From: Adiantum capillus-veneris
Taxonomy: Eukaryota; Streptophyta; Polypodiopsida; Polypodiales; Pteridaceae
Length of the DNA: 64,000 bases
Direction: 5' to 3'
Assembly: GCA_014529385.2 (NCBI GenBank)
Contig: CM043952.1
Span: forward strand, 156,254,057-156,318,056
A program made the position numbers and the translations under genes. Shown piece after piece: positions 12,918 to 23,997 of the stretch. How positions within the stretch are numbered: the first letter of the stretch is position 1; every line of letters begins with the position of its first letter. The notes under the pieces are model-generated. The model worked only from the letters and a program-made list of their open reading frames with translations, searched no databases and was not told the origin of the DNA.

Positions 12918-12986
12918 ACACACACAATTCAATCTTGTTTTCACATTTTTAGATATTTGTTTCTTTCTCTCTCAAAATTGATGTTT

Positions 12987-13042
<56 letters not shown>

Positions 13043-13064
13043 CCCCCCCCCCCCCCCCCCCCCT
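12918..13064. repeat. Second copy of the array-flanking segment, (CT)n and poly-C
   Basis: AACACACACAATTCAATCTTG.. through GATGTTTGATC repeats 6,428-6,504 with few changes and leads into (CT)n and then a poly-C run. The array is therefore bracketed by direct copies of one microsatellite-bearing segment. Confidence 0.9.
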
Positions 13065-13079
13065 CCCCACAAGTGTGTC

Positions 13080-14057
13080 TCTATGCCGGTAGAGCTATGT
13101 TCAACACGATAGGAAAACATCGCATAAGAAGTCTAAATGTAGAATTGAGGCCTTGCTCCCTAATCTTGCTAAGAGTCCTCCTACATTTGGATAAGGAGTG
13201 TGCTTAAAATCCTTCTGTTCAAGCTTAAATTAGAACTCTCAAAATTGAGTCGATTGGCCGCTTAATCTCAGTGTTACACTTAAAGTTGTGTCCCATCGAG
13301 GCCACAATGGCTCAAGTCCTCGTTGCATTCTTAACTTGAGGTTCCACCAAGTGGTTACATCTCTTATAGCAAGCACTCCACCAATACGCCATAACACCTA
13401 CAAAGTGGTAGCTTTTTTGCAAATTTTGTAGTGGAAGCTACCCTTCCAGCCTAGTGATGCACTTCATGACCTGTTGCACCAGAAAAAATACATAAAAAAG
13501 ATTGAGCGTCCAACTTTCTTTCAACACCATCTCGGTAAAGTGCCTATATTTAGCTTGTAGCATGCCACTGTTTACACTTTTGGCAGCTCTTGCATCAGTG
13601 TATCCACTTTCTTGCACTTACAGAGAATGTGTGCTACATGTGTTGGAGCCCCTCTAAGATCTTGGCAAGATGGGGCTCTTAGTTTCTCTGTGTGTGTTTG
13701 TTTTGAGGTTGGGTGTGTTTGTGTGGGATCCACCCCCCTGTAAAACCAAACAAAGACTTCTTTGCCTCAGTCAACTCAAAAAGATTATTACAGCTATCCA
13801 TGCATGCACAACCTGTGTTGTTGCCCTCATCGTGATGTCACTTGACATACGCTTCCACCGTGCAATGGTGTTATCTGCTGCTCAAACGTGGATCGGCCCT
13901 TTTTTGTAGCCCTTGGTTCACAACCCACATGTTCTCTAACTTATGGAATGAGGAGTAATTAACAAAGGTGAGAGGTGTCGTTGTAGCTTGTGTTTCCTAC
14001 TGTCAGTGTTTGAGAAAAATGTGTGTCAGCTTAAAAACGTGTCGTTTTGAATTTCAA
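13080..14057. other. No recognisable gene
   Basis: No convincing domain in any frame. The short frame at 13,670-13,909 has no family resemblance that I can see. Confidence 0.5.
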
Positions 14058-15703
14058 TTACCCACCATATCATGTTGATCTTTTCCATAATGAAGCGAAA
14101 GGATTTTAATCATGTGAGTTATGTAGAATTTAGAGGGGGGAACATTTCAGGTCCTTGAGGTCAAGGGAGTTGACGACCCAACACTTTATCCCATTGAGTC
14201 TTGTATGAACCCCAAGCAATGCGATCGGTAGCAAAGAGCTAGCGCACCTTTCCCATAATGATCTATTTGATGGGTCTCAGTTTACTTTTTCCTAGGACAG
14301 TTTACTTTATCACCAAAAAAAGTGACTAAGGGATCAATCAAAAGCACTGGACGTGTGGTTAGGTGTTGGGTTGCCAATTGGGAGGCCACGGGTTTGACGC
14401 TCAAGTCATGAGGGATGTGGTCAACGTTAGTGACTTTTTCTCGACCGCCTGCTTGCCTTGAGATCCACCCCCATCATCGATCCCACCTTCCAAGGTTCAT
14501 TAAAGATCTCGTGGGAGATAGTGTCTTGGGTTGACAAGGACGGATGGAGGGCTTTCATTGTGTTATTGGTATATCCTTACATGAAGAAAGTACGACTGAG
14601 TTAAAGCCACACCCAATCAATCGATTGTGAGTAGTGGATAAGATTGCCCCTCAAGTTAGCCAAGTGCAATTGGAAGGATTTCTTGAAATCGATGAAAAGG
14701 TTCCTGTGGAAAAATGACACCAAAGACTCGACACCATGGCAGTGGGCCAATTGGAAGATTGTCGCAAGGCCGAAGGAGCAAGGAAGCATCGGATTTTTTA
14801 ACCCTACTATCCATGCAGGGGCCCAATGTGCCAAGTTCTTGACGTCGATCACTTTGCAGGATTAGGCTTGGGCCATTATGGAGAAGGAATTGATTGACAA
14901 GGCAAAACTTAGTGATAAGGGTGGTCAGTGGAAAAATATAGAGGAACATGACAAGTTGCTTGCCCCTCAATGGGCAAGCTTAAGACTAGGAGGCATAACA
15001 AGCGCGATCATACGAAAGTGTACTAGAGCTTCGTAGGTGCTTGAATGGGGAGAGATGGCAAGGTACCACTCAATGGTCCCCTTGCCTCTCCAAAGTGGAA
15101 AGTCTCCAGCTTAACCCCTTCTAGAGAGAAATAGCTAGAAAGATAAACAACAAAGGGCTCAAACATTTGGGCCATTTTTGGGACAGCATCAAGATAGGCA
15201 TTTCTATAAACGAAAGACCAAAGACATCTACCTCTGTCTTATGGTCTCGTCTGATTGATTCTCTCTCCTTAACAAGCTCTACGGAAAGCAATGGTCGGAG
15301 ATAAGGTGGAGGCGGTAACAAATAAGATTTGGAAGATGTAATGGCCTCTGACGATGAAAACCTTTCTGTAAAAAGTGTTATGGGAGGCCTTACCATCAAG
15401 AGAAGATTGCGGCCAGAGGGATTGGATTTGATAGATGTTCCGGATGTAAGTGGGCTGGTAGGGAAGACGTGCAAATGGATACAAAAGACTTGGAAGTTGA
15501 TTGGTTTCTTCAAGAACACGATGATCATTGGAGGGATAGGGATGAAAAGCCAAGTGTTACTAATCTGCATGCAAATTGTTAGATTCTACTACTTCAAGCA
15601 AGTATGAAAAGCCAAGAACTGTTGGCTCTTCGAGGATTGTCTCTCATGTGTCAGTGTCTCTGAGATCGTGCAAGAAAGCAAAAAAATTGATCCTATCAAT
15701 TGT
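14058..15703 (+). pseudogene. LINE ORF2 C-terminal fragment, copy 2
   Basis: Similar throughout to 864-2,536, from ACCCACCATATC..GTTGATC to CAAGAAAGCAAAAA. The same landmarks are readable: KRFLWKND..PKEQG at 14,644-14,865, WFSLLNKL near 15,260, and KWIQKTWK..GFFKN near 15,470. Stops and frameshifts differ partly from copy 1, so the copies have decayed independently. The family is a plant L1-like non-LTR retrotransposon, and only the part after the RT remains. Confidence 0.75.
14350..14425 (+). repeat. tRNA-like (possible SINE head) inside LINE copy 2
   Basis: Counterpart of 1,165-1,235 (GTGTGGTTAGGTGTTG..CGGGTTTGACGC). Confidence 0.35.
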
Positions 15704-16286
15704 TAAAAGAAAGAACCTAGACGAATGGTATTGGGCCATAGAGCTAAAAACAAACTTTCTTCATCATCTTAATTATGGTTTTGGTTTTTGGTGGTTGTAC
15801 ATGCACGTCTTTTTATGAAAAAATTATGCATGAATATATACTAAAAGGGGCAAAAAACTACATTTTCACGAGACGGAGCTCGTTCCGATGGAGAGGACAA
15901 AATACATCTGAACAAATGGCATCCAAATAGGCAACATGCCACATAGGTGAGGATACCATTTTTTAGTAGGAAGTTATACTCATTAAGGACACCAAAGAGA
16001 GGAATTTCATGACCAATTGAGGACCTACTAAACAAGAGAAGGGATCCTTCGGCTTCCAACTTCTACACAACAAAACGGCGGAGAGAGCTCCTTTTGGAAT
16101 GGTCCAAAAATGAAGGAGAAGATTGTACTCCATAGAGGTAGACATATAGTTTCCAATAGAGAGAGGGGGACTTTTTTTGCACATGGACACTTTTGCCCAT
16201 AGGGAAACATAAAGAGGGACACATATTGATCCACCATGGACATCCATTAGTACTCACGTGTCTCACACTTGGAGAGGGAGGGAGTC
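15704..16286. other. No recognisable gene
   Basis: Several overlapping minus-strand frames of 65-94 codons exist, none with a recognisable domain. Confidence 0.5.
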
Positions 16287-16421
16287 CTATACTCTGTCAG
16301 CCTTGATTCTAACACATGCATAACTACAGTAGTGACGGATGCAACACGTGATGGCGGTGAGGATCAAGATGACTGTCACCACCATCACCGCATAGCCGAT
16401 TGTTCCATTGTGGAAGGCCAT
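16287..16421 (-). CDS. Possible 44-aa membrane peptide
   Basis: The minus-strand ATG at 16,421 opens a 44-codon frame. It is Cys-rich and has one strongly hydrophobic stretch (GYAVMVVTVILILTAI) followed by CC and basic residues, as in a small single-pass membrane protein. It is preceded by a purine-rich (GGA)n stretch. The local GC content is higher than in the surroundings. I know no family for it, and such a frame could arise by chance. Confidence 0.25.
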   Translation of the reverse strand: MAFHNGTIGYAVMVVTVILILTAITCCIRHYCSYACVRIKADRV

Positions 16422-16654
16422 CCCCTCCTCCTCCTCCTCCTGTTCCTGTACACCCAATGTAAATGAATGAAATGGGGCTTCTCCGAAATCAAATTTAAAA
16501 ATTAAGAAGCAAAAGTTAGATTGCAAGCCCCACATCCAGAAATTGTAAGGGTTCCAATCAAATTGTTGTGTGCCTGGAAACCAAGAGTGTGAACACGCAT
16601 ATGAAGATGTTATGGGCGAATGTCATATAAACAAGTGTGCTCACGTGCAGCATT

Positions 16655-16712
<58 letters not shown>
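16655..16712. repeat. (GT)n(GA)n microsatellite 1
   Basis: GT repeats followed by GA repeats. The same motif recurs 80 bp downstream. Confidence 0.95.
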
Positions 16713-16715
<3 letters not shown>

Positions 16716-16786
16716 GGAAGTTACCTCAAGCTTATGAGCAAAGCGTTCGACAATGTGCAGGTGTTGTTAGGGAAGCTAATGCGCAA

Positions 16787-16841
<55 letters not shown>
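16787..16841. repeat. (GT)n(GA)n microsatellite 2
   Basis: A second GT-then-GA array. The two arrays may reflect a local duplication. Confidence 0.95.
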
Positions 16842-16846
<5 letters not shown>

Positions 16847-17084
16847 GGTGCACGTTCCTTTATGGGTTGTTAGTTACATATACGGAGTGTCATTTGTGAG
16901 AAGAATTGCTTTAGAGTCTACTTTACAATTCCACCCCTTATTCTTTCTTGAGGCAAAATTCATCCAGAACAAAACAAAGCCTTGTAGTGTCACCTACGGA
17001 ATAGAAATGCTCCTCCTCCTCCTCTTAAAGGTACCACATACATAAAAAGGTAAATATTGTGTGTGTGTTTTTTCCCGCACTTTC

Positions 17085-17960
17085 ACCAAAATGTAAGTTG
17101 TTGCGAGCCTAGGTTCGAGTGGAAAGCATGGTGGTGGCCCACGGAGAGACACTTCCTTAAACCACAGACCAAGGACGTGTACAACACCCTCATGGTCTCG
17201 AAGGATTGGTTCTCCCCCCTGAACAAGTAGTGGGGCAAGAAATGGCCAGAATCAAGATGGGTGACAATTGTGAAGAACATTTGGTACCCACAATGGCCAT
17301 TCGGGATGACGGTTTTCCTATGGATGGTACTTTGGGGAGCATTACCAAATTGGGGTGAAGGTCCTTGCCAGAGATATTGGACCAGATTGATGCTCGCACT
17401 GCAGAACTGCAAGTGAGTACCTCCCTCACTTGTTTAAGGAATGTCCGGCAATATGTGGCTTAGCAAGAAAGATATCCAAATGGATTCAAAAGACATGGAA
17501 GATTGGGTTCTACAAGAATGGTCTTTTCCTAGGTGGAAAGGTGTTTAAGAGCCAACCGCTTCTGATCAGTATGCAAATTGTTAGATTTTACTACTTCATT
17601 CACGTGTGGAGGGCCATGCCTATCGACTCTTTGAGAACACCATCGAAACAGCTAGGTTCACGACGATCAGTCAAAAATCAAGGAAACGATCATAGCCAAT
17701 GGCAAACGGAGGAACACTGAGGAGTGGAGCAGGGCTATGGGTGTTGCAATGTTGGCATGGGAGGTTTGCTCATTGTCCAGCTAAGTGTCTTGCATTTCCA
17801 GCTAAGTGTCTTGCATTTGTCGTAGGGTGGCCCCGCTTTCAGCCAATGTAACTATGGTTGTTGAGTGGCGTCATGGATCGGTACGAGCATGACAAGAATC
17901 TGTAATTCTTTTGGGTCGCTAATATAATTCACTCACAACTGTGAGTTTTGCACACAAAGA
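17085..17960 (+). pseudogene. LINE ORF2 3' end fragment, diverged
   Basis: Frames at 17,150-17,230 read KPQTKDVYNTLMVSKDWFSP and at 17,430-17,600 read ARKISKWIQKTWKIGFYKN and MQIVRFYYF. Both match the LINE fragments at 864 and 14,058 but are clearly more diverged. The segment ends with a probable 3' UTR (TCGCTAATATAATTCACTC ACAACTGTGAG). A similar tail in reverse orientation occurs at 18,256-18,300. It is 5'-truncated and broken. Confidence 0.65.
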
Positions 17961-18113
17961 ACGTAAGATTTCGACCAATATTCACAACTACAAAGCCCAA
18001 TTTTATTTGGAAAATGAAGGTCCAATGTGATTATAACCCAAGTTCTCTCTATCAAGAAATATAAACCAGATGTTCGAGCAGTGCGTTTGGCATATTCAAG
18101 AGAGGTCTTTTTT

Positions 18114-18237
18114 GTTTTGTAGTAGTCCGGGTACTCCCGCCCAAGCAAATACAAGAGAGCGTCTTTGGACGTCATCTAGCCGTAATCGAACCCATGACCT
18201 AGGTCACGGTGTTCGAATGCTCAACCAACTAGGTTTA
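18114..18237 (-). mobile_element. tRNA-derived SINE (minus strand)
   Basis: Read on the minus strand it begins with CCTAGTTGGTTGAGCATTCG (A-box-like) and has CATGGGTTCGATTACGGC (B-box-like), then GACG..CAAAGACGC, TTGTATTTG and a tail near 18,120. It is closely similar to the copy at 48,021-48,165. A flanking direct repeat, AAGAGAGGTCTTTTTT (18,098-18,113) against AAGAGAGTCTTTTTTT (from 18,238), looks like a target duplication with a 1-bp indel. Confidence 0.8.
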
Positions 18238-18246
18238 AAGAGAGTC

Positions 18247-19345
18247 TTTTTTTTCAAACCCCACAATTGTGAGTGATTGTATTATAATATCACCAAGAAA
18301 TATACAAGTTCGCCTCAAGCTCAAGCCGAGCCTCGAGGGACACAAGGTTACATCAAAGCAAGGTTTTTTTTTTTTGCAAAAATCACAAAATGTGAGTGAG
18401 AGTGAATTAGAACCAAAAAATTTACAAAGAGAGCCATGCTCCCACCAAGCCATGGCATCATACAACAGAAACACCAACAATACACAAAAATCATTACACC
18501 GGGCTTGTACAGGGAGTCCCTGCCCGACCATAACACTAGACGACAGACACCGGTCCACCTTGGTTGTCACAACGGGCACCCCTCCCTGCCACAAAGAGAG
18601 CTAGTCCCAAACCGGACCTAGGCAACCACCGCAAATCTGTATAATAACTAGAAGGAGAACATGCGCATACACATAGTAGCCAAAAGAAAAACATATGATC
18701 CTCTAAGCATGCCAAACACAGGGCAGGGCCTGATGTCCCCATCATCAATGAGCCCTCCCTAGGAGCCACCATGGAGGCCCACTGTCACCGCCGACCACCA
18801 TGCCCAGGAAGCTACTCCAAATATTGCCGCAAGAAGAAACAAAGACGACTTCCATCGCAAAAAAGGAGAGACCAATATCAACATCACAACCACTTCAAAG
18901 CTCCAGGCGACCAAACCAACCAACTAGGACAACCATCAAACTCTCATGGCAAGGAAAGGGTGCCACACCCATCATCGAGCAAGACAAGGAAGAGGGAGCC
19001 ACCAGTGAGCCAAGCATCTGCCACATGAGTAGCCCACTCCATCCAACCCACCATGCCCCCCACAAGCACTGCATGCAGATCCGAGCACTGTGTGGTACCA
19101 ACCAACATCGACCACTTGCAGGAGAACCAACATCCAAAATAAGTCAGGCCAACAGCCTCACAATTAGGCTTTCGGCGAAGGTTGCCAACCCAAGAAGCCC
19201 TTTTGCATGATATTACGGCCAGTTCAAGCTCTGTAGCACTTGACCCATTTAACCCATTGTCTTTTTCTATCATCGTTGTGGAGTTGCTTTGCCATACGTT
19301 GTAGAGCATAAGGAAAGAAAGACGCAAAAAGATGCACAAAAAAAC
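18247..19345 (-). mobile_element. Possible LINE 3' region (minus strand)
   Basis: On the minus strand a segment ends in TTCTTGGTGATATTATAATA, CAATCACTCACAATTGTG and an A-run. This is the type of tail seen in plant LINE 3' UTRs and resembles the end at 17,925-17,950. The body to 19,345 shows only T/G-rich hydrophobic readings with stops. Assignment rests mainly on the tail and is tentative. Confidence 0.4.
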
Positions 19346-19407
19346 TTAAATTTTGATCCTTTCTTTTGGTCTTTCGTGTAAAGTTTTTTTCTTAGAAGTA
19401 AGGGTTT

Positions 19408-19913
19408 AAAAAAAAGGGGGGGAATTACCAAAATACCCCTCTAATTTGTGGAAATTCCCAAAATACCCCTCAAAATTCAAAAATTCCCAAAATACCCTTG
19501 TATCTATTTTAGCTGGATTGTTCACGAATTCCTAATTTATTTATTTTTTGACAATGTATATCCGTTTTTTAGTGCTTAGCATGTAATTTGTCACAAATTA
19601 CCTCCCAAAAAAAGACAATTATGTCTAAAAATAATGAAGCAATTCATCTCCAAAGCCTACATAACCAGCTCAAATGCTACTTTTAGTATCTTATATTCAT
19701 AGACAATCAATCTTCTTATGAAAAGCTACAATTTTTATTTTTTGGATAAATTTACTCTCACAACCAAGGGTATTTTGGGAATTTTGGAAATTTGAAGGGC
19801 ATTTTGGGAATTTTTGACAAAATATGAAGGGTATATTGGGAATTTTTGAAATTTGAAGGGTATTTTGGGAATTTCCACAAATTAGAGGGGTATTTTGGGA
19901 ATTTTCCCAAAAA
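19408..19913. mobile_element. Inverted-repeat (foldback or MULE-like) element
   Basis: The left arm (19,420-19,505) carries AAAATACCCCTCTAATTTGT and AATTCCCAAAATACCC repeats. The right arm (19,765-19,910) is its inverse, with about five GGGTATTTTGGGAATTT-type repeats, so the arms contain a short internal minisatellite and the right arm is longer. The 250-bp centre is AT-rich and non-coding. Such arms resemble the terminal repeats of non-autonomous Mutator-like or foldback elements. The outer 9-bp target duplication could not be fixed because of flanking A/T runs. Confidence 0.65.
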
Positions 19914-19916
19914 AAA

Positions 19917-20430
19917 ATCTTCTTGATGGCGCTCGTGCGTGTCACGGAAGGGGAACATTAACCGAGATGGAGTCTCAATGCAGACAGTAAGCAGGGGTTG
20001 ATCTCAATGCAGACGGTTGTGGATCTAGTGAGTAGGTGATTTTGGTGAATAAGTGGGCCTCTTTGTTGGGCTCTTGCAACCAAGCCCGGCTTGGGGGTGT
20101 GGGATTGCTTCCAGGTAGCACTTGTGGATTGTCCTTTCAAGGGCTTCTTCGCTCAGCTGGTTGTGGATCGCAATCCATCCCCAGCTATCTTGGATTGTCA
20201 TCAGTTGTGATTTTTGGCCGGTAGGTGCATTGCAAGGTCTGCGCCTCAACTACTAGGCTGTCTGCCCAGGATCGCGATCCGTTACTGCTTTCACTTGGAA
20301 TTCACTTGGGAGAGGAACCTTTGCAACTTGGATCGTGATCCATCCCAACATTGTTGAAAAATAATCTTTTAAAACTTGAAGAGCTTTGTGCGGGGGGGGG
20401 GGGGCGGCAATTCACACCTCCTCTTCTGTG
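19917..20430. other. Non-coding segment with three GGATCG(CG)ATCC palindromes
   Basis: No gene was recognised. GGATCGCAATCC (20,165), GGATCGCGATCC (20,269) and GGATCGTGATCC (20,330) resemble the core of the palindromes in the gypsy-2 leader. A G-run lies at 20,393-20,403. Confidence 0.55.
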
Positions 20431-22055
20431 ATTAAGCAATGGTATGGACCTTGGTGACTATCAAGAAGGCAATGAGGGAGGGCCACCGGACTCCTCTTGG
20501 CGGGGCTCTGGCTTTGTGTGTCGGAGGGAGGAAGAGAGCCAATGAAACTTATGCTAACACCTCTAACCCTAAAAAAGGGATGAAATCCTCTTCTTTTGGG
20601 GCTCACTCATTGGCTGAGGCAACTTGCACGGAGCGATCATTCACATTCATAAAAAGGCAGAGGAGAGGTACGTGATGCAAGTTGAGTTCAACCTGAAGTT
20701 GTGCTCAAGAGCTTCGAGGACTGGAGTGCACACTCGCACATTCTATATTTTATGGCCGTCAAATGTCAGCCCAAGGCCTATGGGAGTGGACAATTGCGGC
20801 GACAAACAACAAAGACCACGATCTACTAGTTTACGATGGTGAGAAAAGGCTTTTATGTGGCACAGTGTGTCTCTAAGCAAATAGTTCAAGGTTTGGTTAT
20901 CATAGGAGGCATATGGGGGGCGTCCCACTTTGCTTATCCAATTCTTTGGACACCCGAGTTTTGCCCAAGCGAAGAGTTTATGGACTATTTCCCGGTATGG
21001 GTCACGCTTAAGAACCTTGCTATCAAGCTCTAGGAACATGTGGACTCCATTGCTGCCAAGTTGGGACCGTGTTTTATTCATCCCGAAGCGGCAGCGAGTT
21101 AGAGCGGGCTTGGATGTAAAGGTCTACTTACTGTGGAACATGAGTATGCCCATCCTAAGGTATCTAGTCTGGATCTTAATATGGATAGATTGGATGCCCT
21201 CCAACAAGAACTAGCGTTTGTATCGTTTCCCAATGCCTGTTACAAATGTCGCAAGATTGGTCATTGTGCCGAAATTGCCCTAAGATAGAAGGTGCCCGCA
21301 AATTAGGTGGTCAGGACAACTTGGAGGCAAGTCACCAAGGATGCTAAGACACAAGAGAGGGACAACGAGCTCGTTGATAGGACCAACCAAGAGATGACTA
21401 GAGAAGAGGTGGTAGAAGAGACTATCACATCGGACGATGTCCAAGATATGTCTAGAGAGGACGTGATTAAAGAGATCGGCTGCCTGACAATAGAGATGCA
21501 GGAGATTTCACATGCAAATGGTGGACCATCTGTTCAAGCCCTGCAAACCATTCAAAACCCCCAGCTAGTGCTAATCAGACCTGCGGGTGAGAAAAGCAAA
21601 GAGATTGTGAGGCCGACTAAGGAGATGGAGGTTAGAGTTGAGTTGAATGTAAGTGAGGCTCCGGATGCTAACATAGACCTCATTAGTCAGATTGTTAAGG
21701 TCAAGGGTAAAAAGACCAGAACTAGCACTGTTAGTTGGCTTAGCAGAGTAAGAAGAAAAGATAACTCTACTTGTTTCTTCTATCAGTGGTTAATTATTGA
21801 TGCCTGGCTTGGTGGTCAAGGGGTTTGTTGTGGTAGGTATTCCTCCTTGGTGGCAACCCCAAGACAGTCTTGGCTACTCTATGCTACTTAGGTGTCAGGG
21901 TGGCGCCCTTTGTCAACCGATGTATGGTAATATGCATTGGATGATATGGTGGGTTGTTTGTTGGTAGATGCCATGGCTCGGTTGCAGAATGGCTTGGATT
22001 GTAACTTTTTTGTTTTTGTAAGATATTTTACTATTATGAGTTTGGGGGAAAAAAA
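20431..22055 (+). pseudogene. LINE ORF1 (DUF4283-type, zinc knuckle) remnant with 3' tail
   Basis: At 20,836-21,033 the frame reads ILWTPEFCPSEEFMDYFPVW followed by VTLKNL. This is the conserved core of plant LINE ORF1 proteins (DUF4283 region). It is followed, with frameshifts, by IAAKLG. At about 21,238 CYKCRKIGHCAEIA reads as a decayed CCHC knuckle. The frame at 21,307-21,891 is charged and then loses resemblance. At 21,990-22,055 a TGTAACTTTTTTGTTTTTG..AAAAAA stretch looks like a LINE 3' end, so ORF2 is missing by internal deletion. ORF1 proteins bind the LINE RNA; this one is non-functional. Confidence 0.6.
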
Positions 22056-22190
22056 GTAGGGATAAAAAGCATATGGGGATAGCTTTAAAGTTAGAACACA
22101 ACTTTGATTCAAAAAGATGCTCATAACACTTAAAACCATAATCATCGTTTGGTGATTTAAAGATCTTGAACATTTGTTTGGCATCCACTT

Positions 22191-22195
22191 GACAT
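22191..22195. other. Target-site duplication GACAT (left copy) of copia-A
   Basis: Identical to 47,440-47,444 immediately after the 3' LTR. Confidence 0.93.
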
Positions 22196-22927
22196 TGTTA
22201 AGTATGGAGCCTGATTTACCCTTGTAATTTTCTGTGGTAAAAGCGCACATTTGTAAGGCCCCCATTATGAGGAGAAGCCATCGTGCATGAAGGAAAATCA
22301 CTCACCGGAAACCAAAATTTTCACGGCTAAGAATTAGGGGCAACTTTACGGGCCTCGGGGGCTTCGCTCTCGAGACTTTTTTTTCCCTCGCCGGAATATT
22401 CCTTTTCGCCGGAATATTATGGCCGGACGGCGGTCAGAAAGTGGTTGGAAAACAATCGTCGGTTGGCCGGTGGCCGCTCGCCGAATTCAAAAGCGAATTT
22501 GTCTACACAAAGGCGGCCACACATGGGCGGATTGGAGGGTCCGATTTAGACTTATTCACACAAGGGCGGCTACACATGGCTGCCTCTCATAAGAGAGGGC
22601 AGCCCTTTTGGCCTATAAAAGGAGGCCATTTCTACACACCTTTCATAGTGTGAAGTTGATGCAACAAGGTGAGTGTGAGGTGGTGAGAGTGAAGCAAGGC
22701 GGAAGCTCCATTAAGGGTATAATCCCTTTGTAAACTACTTCTTGTTTTGAAGTACTAAAGCCATTGAGTGGCTGCTTTTCCGTGGACGTAGCCCGCATTG
22801 GGTGAACCACGTATATCGTGTGTACTCTCTCTCTCTCTCTACTCTATAATCTCGTGTATGTAAATCTGTCTCTCTCCAATAAGTAATCTACTCAATTATC
22901 TATTTAGCTACGTCTTATTTCCTAACA
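22196..22927 (+). repeat. Copia-A 5' LTR
   Basis: Begins TGTTAAGTATGG and ends CCTAACA, followed after AC by the primer site. It contains a TATA box (22,614) and a CT-rich 3' part. Matches 46,718-47,439 and 55,552-56,273. Confidence 0.96.
22614..22620 (+). promoter_or_regulatory. TATA box of copia-A 5' LTR
   Basis: TATAAAA in GCCTATAAAAGGAGGCC, conserved in all three copia LTRs of the window. Transcription presumably starts about 30 bp downstream. Confidence 0.75.
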
Positions 22928-22929
22928 AC

Positions 22930-22947
22930 TGGTATCAGAGCAAGGTT
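22930..22947 (+). promoter_or_regulatory. Copia-A primer-binding site (tRNA-iMet)
   Basis: TGGTATCAGAGCAAGG lies 2 bp after the LTR and is the standard plant copia site complementary to the 3' end of initiator tRNA-Met. Confidence 0.92.
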
Positions 22948-23000
22948 TGCTCGTAGCTAAATTATCTCAAGGAAAGGATTCCTTGAATTGAGTGGGAGTT

Positions 23001-23046
23001 ATGGCAGAGGAAGGGAAGCTCAAGATTGAGAAGTGGCAAAAACTAC
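23001..23046 (+). pseudogene. Copia-A gag, first 15 codons
   Basis: ATG at 23,001 begins MAEEGKLKIEK as in copia-B (56,347). A 5-bp deletion relative to copia-B shifts the frame within the first 15 codons, and gypsy-1 then interrupts the gene. It continues at 42,853. Confidence 0.9.
23042..23046. other. Target-site duplication ACTAC (left copy) of gypsy-1
   Basis: Identical to 42,848-42,852. Uninterrupted copia-B has a single ACTAC at the same place (AAAAACTACCAGCATTGG). Confidence 0.95.
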
Positions 23047-23978
23047 TGTTAGAAGCTCGACACACTCCACGGCATCTAACTACTCGGAGGACTATTATTT
23101 TTGTAATTAATCATTCATTGAGGAAAACCCGTTTTTTCACCTTGTAAATATTGGGACTTACAGAAGTTTCCAGATTGTATCCCAGTTTTGATAGTTAGAT
23201 TGAGTAGATGGTTGATTTTGGAACTTTAGGGTTTGAGACATTGTAAGGTATATATACCACTTTTTGACCTTAATGAAAAACCTTTTTGTCATTTTAAAAC
23301 AAGTTTAAAGTCTGTGAGTGAGCGTACTGTGTACGAGAGAGAGTGTGAGATTCATCTTGACGCTATGTGTGCTACGGTGGTCGGAATAGAGTGTGGAGAA
23401 GTGCAGCGTGTTGCCCCCGACTAGAGCTACGCGTCGATACCAACATTGCGCGTGTACGGTCCGGCTTTGCAAGCTCCTTCTACGAGCTTCATCGGTTGTT
23501 TGGGTGAGCATACGTTGTCCGATTTTGCATTGCAGCATATCCACGCATTCACATTGAATAGAACTACACATTAGTCACTTTAGATTTTAGAAACGAAGAC
23601 TTGCAGATTTCGGCCAGACATCCTACGTGTTTCTGCATCGGGTGTTTTGGGTCATGATTTTGGTTCATAGACCTTAGGGAGAGCGGCCTATTGGTATTAG
23701 TAGGGTCTCCTTCAAGTTCTATGGTGTTTCAAGATTGTTTGATGGGTGTTCGGCTCTAGAAAGCGTTGTAGGAAGTTTCCTCTTTTGCACTCTTGAAGGC
23801 TGTGACTTAGACAAATGGTAGAGACCTCGGTAGGAATTAGTTAGGAGTCGGTCGAGTGTAGGTTGACACCTTATACTTGCTTCCATGCGCCTGCGGGTCG
23901 AGCTTCATCCTTAGCTGACATTACATGTTAGGTGAGTTCTCGCTGTGCTGACGTCCGTCGCGGCGTATCCATCCAACA
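23047..23978 (+). repeat. Gypsy-1 5' LTR (932 bp)
   Basis: TG..CA ends. TATATATA at 23,249. Similar to the 3' LTR over its full length with scattered substitutions and small indels, for example a (GA)n length difference near 23,335. Confidence 0.95.
23249..23256 (+). promoter_or_regulatory. TATA box of gypsy-1 5' LTR
   Basis: TATATATA in GTAAGGTATATATACC, also present in the 3' LTR at about 42,114. Confidence 0.6.
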
Positions 23979-23979
23979 T

Positions 23980-23997
23980 TGGCGCCGTTGCCGGGGA
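23980..23997 (+). promoter_or_regulatory. Gypsy-1 primer-binding site (tRNA-Asp type)
   Basis: TGGCGCCGTTGCCGGGGA starts 1 bp after the LTR. This is the site type used by plant gypsy lineages such as Athila, complementary to the 3' end of a tRNA-Asp. Confidence 0.85.

Noticed and set aside
21888-22301. Minus-strand frames across the copia LTRs
   Set aside because: They recur in each LTR copy (also at 55,454) and match nothing; they are shadows of the LTR.
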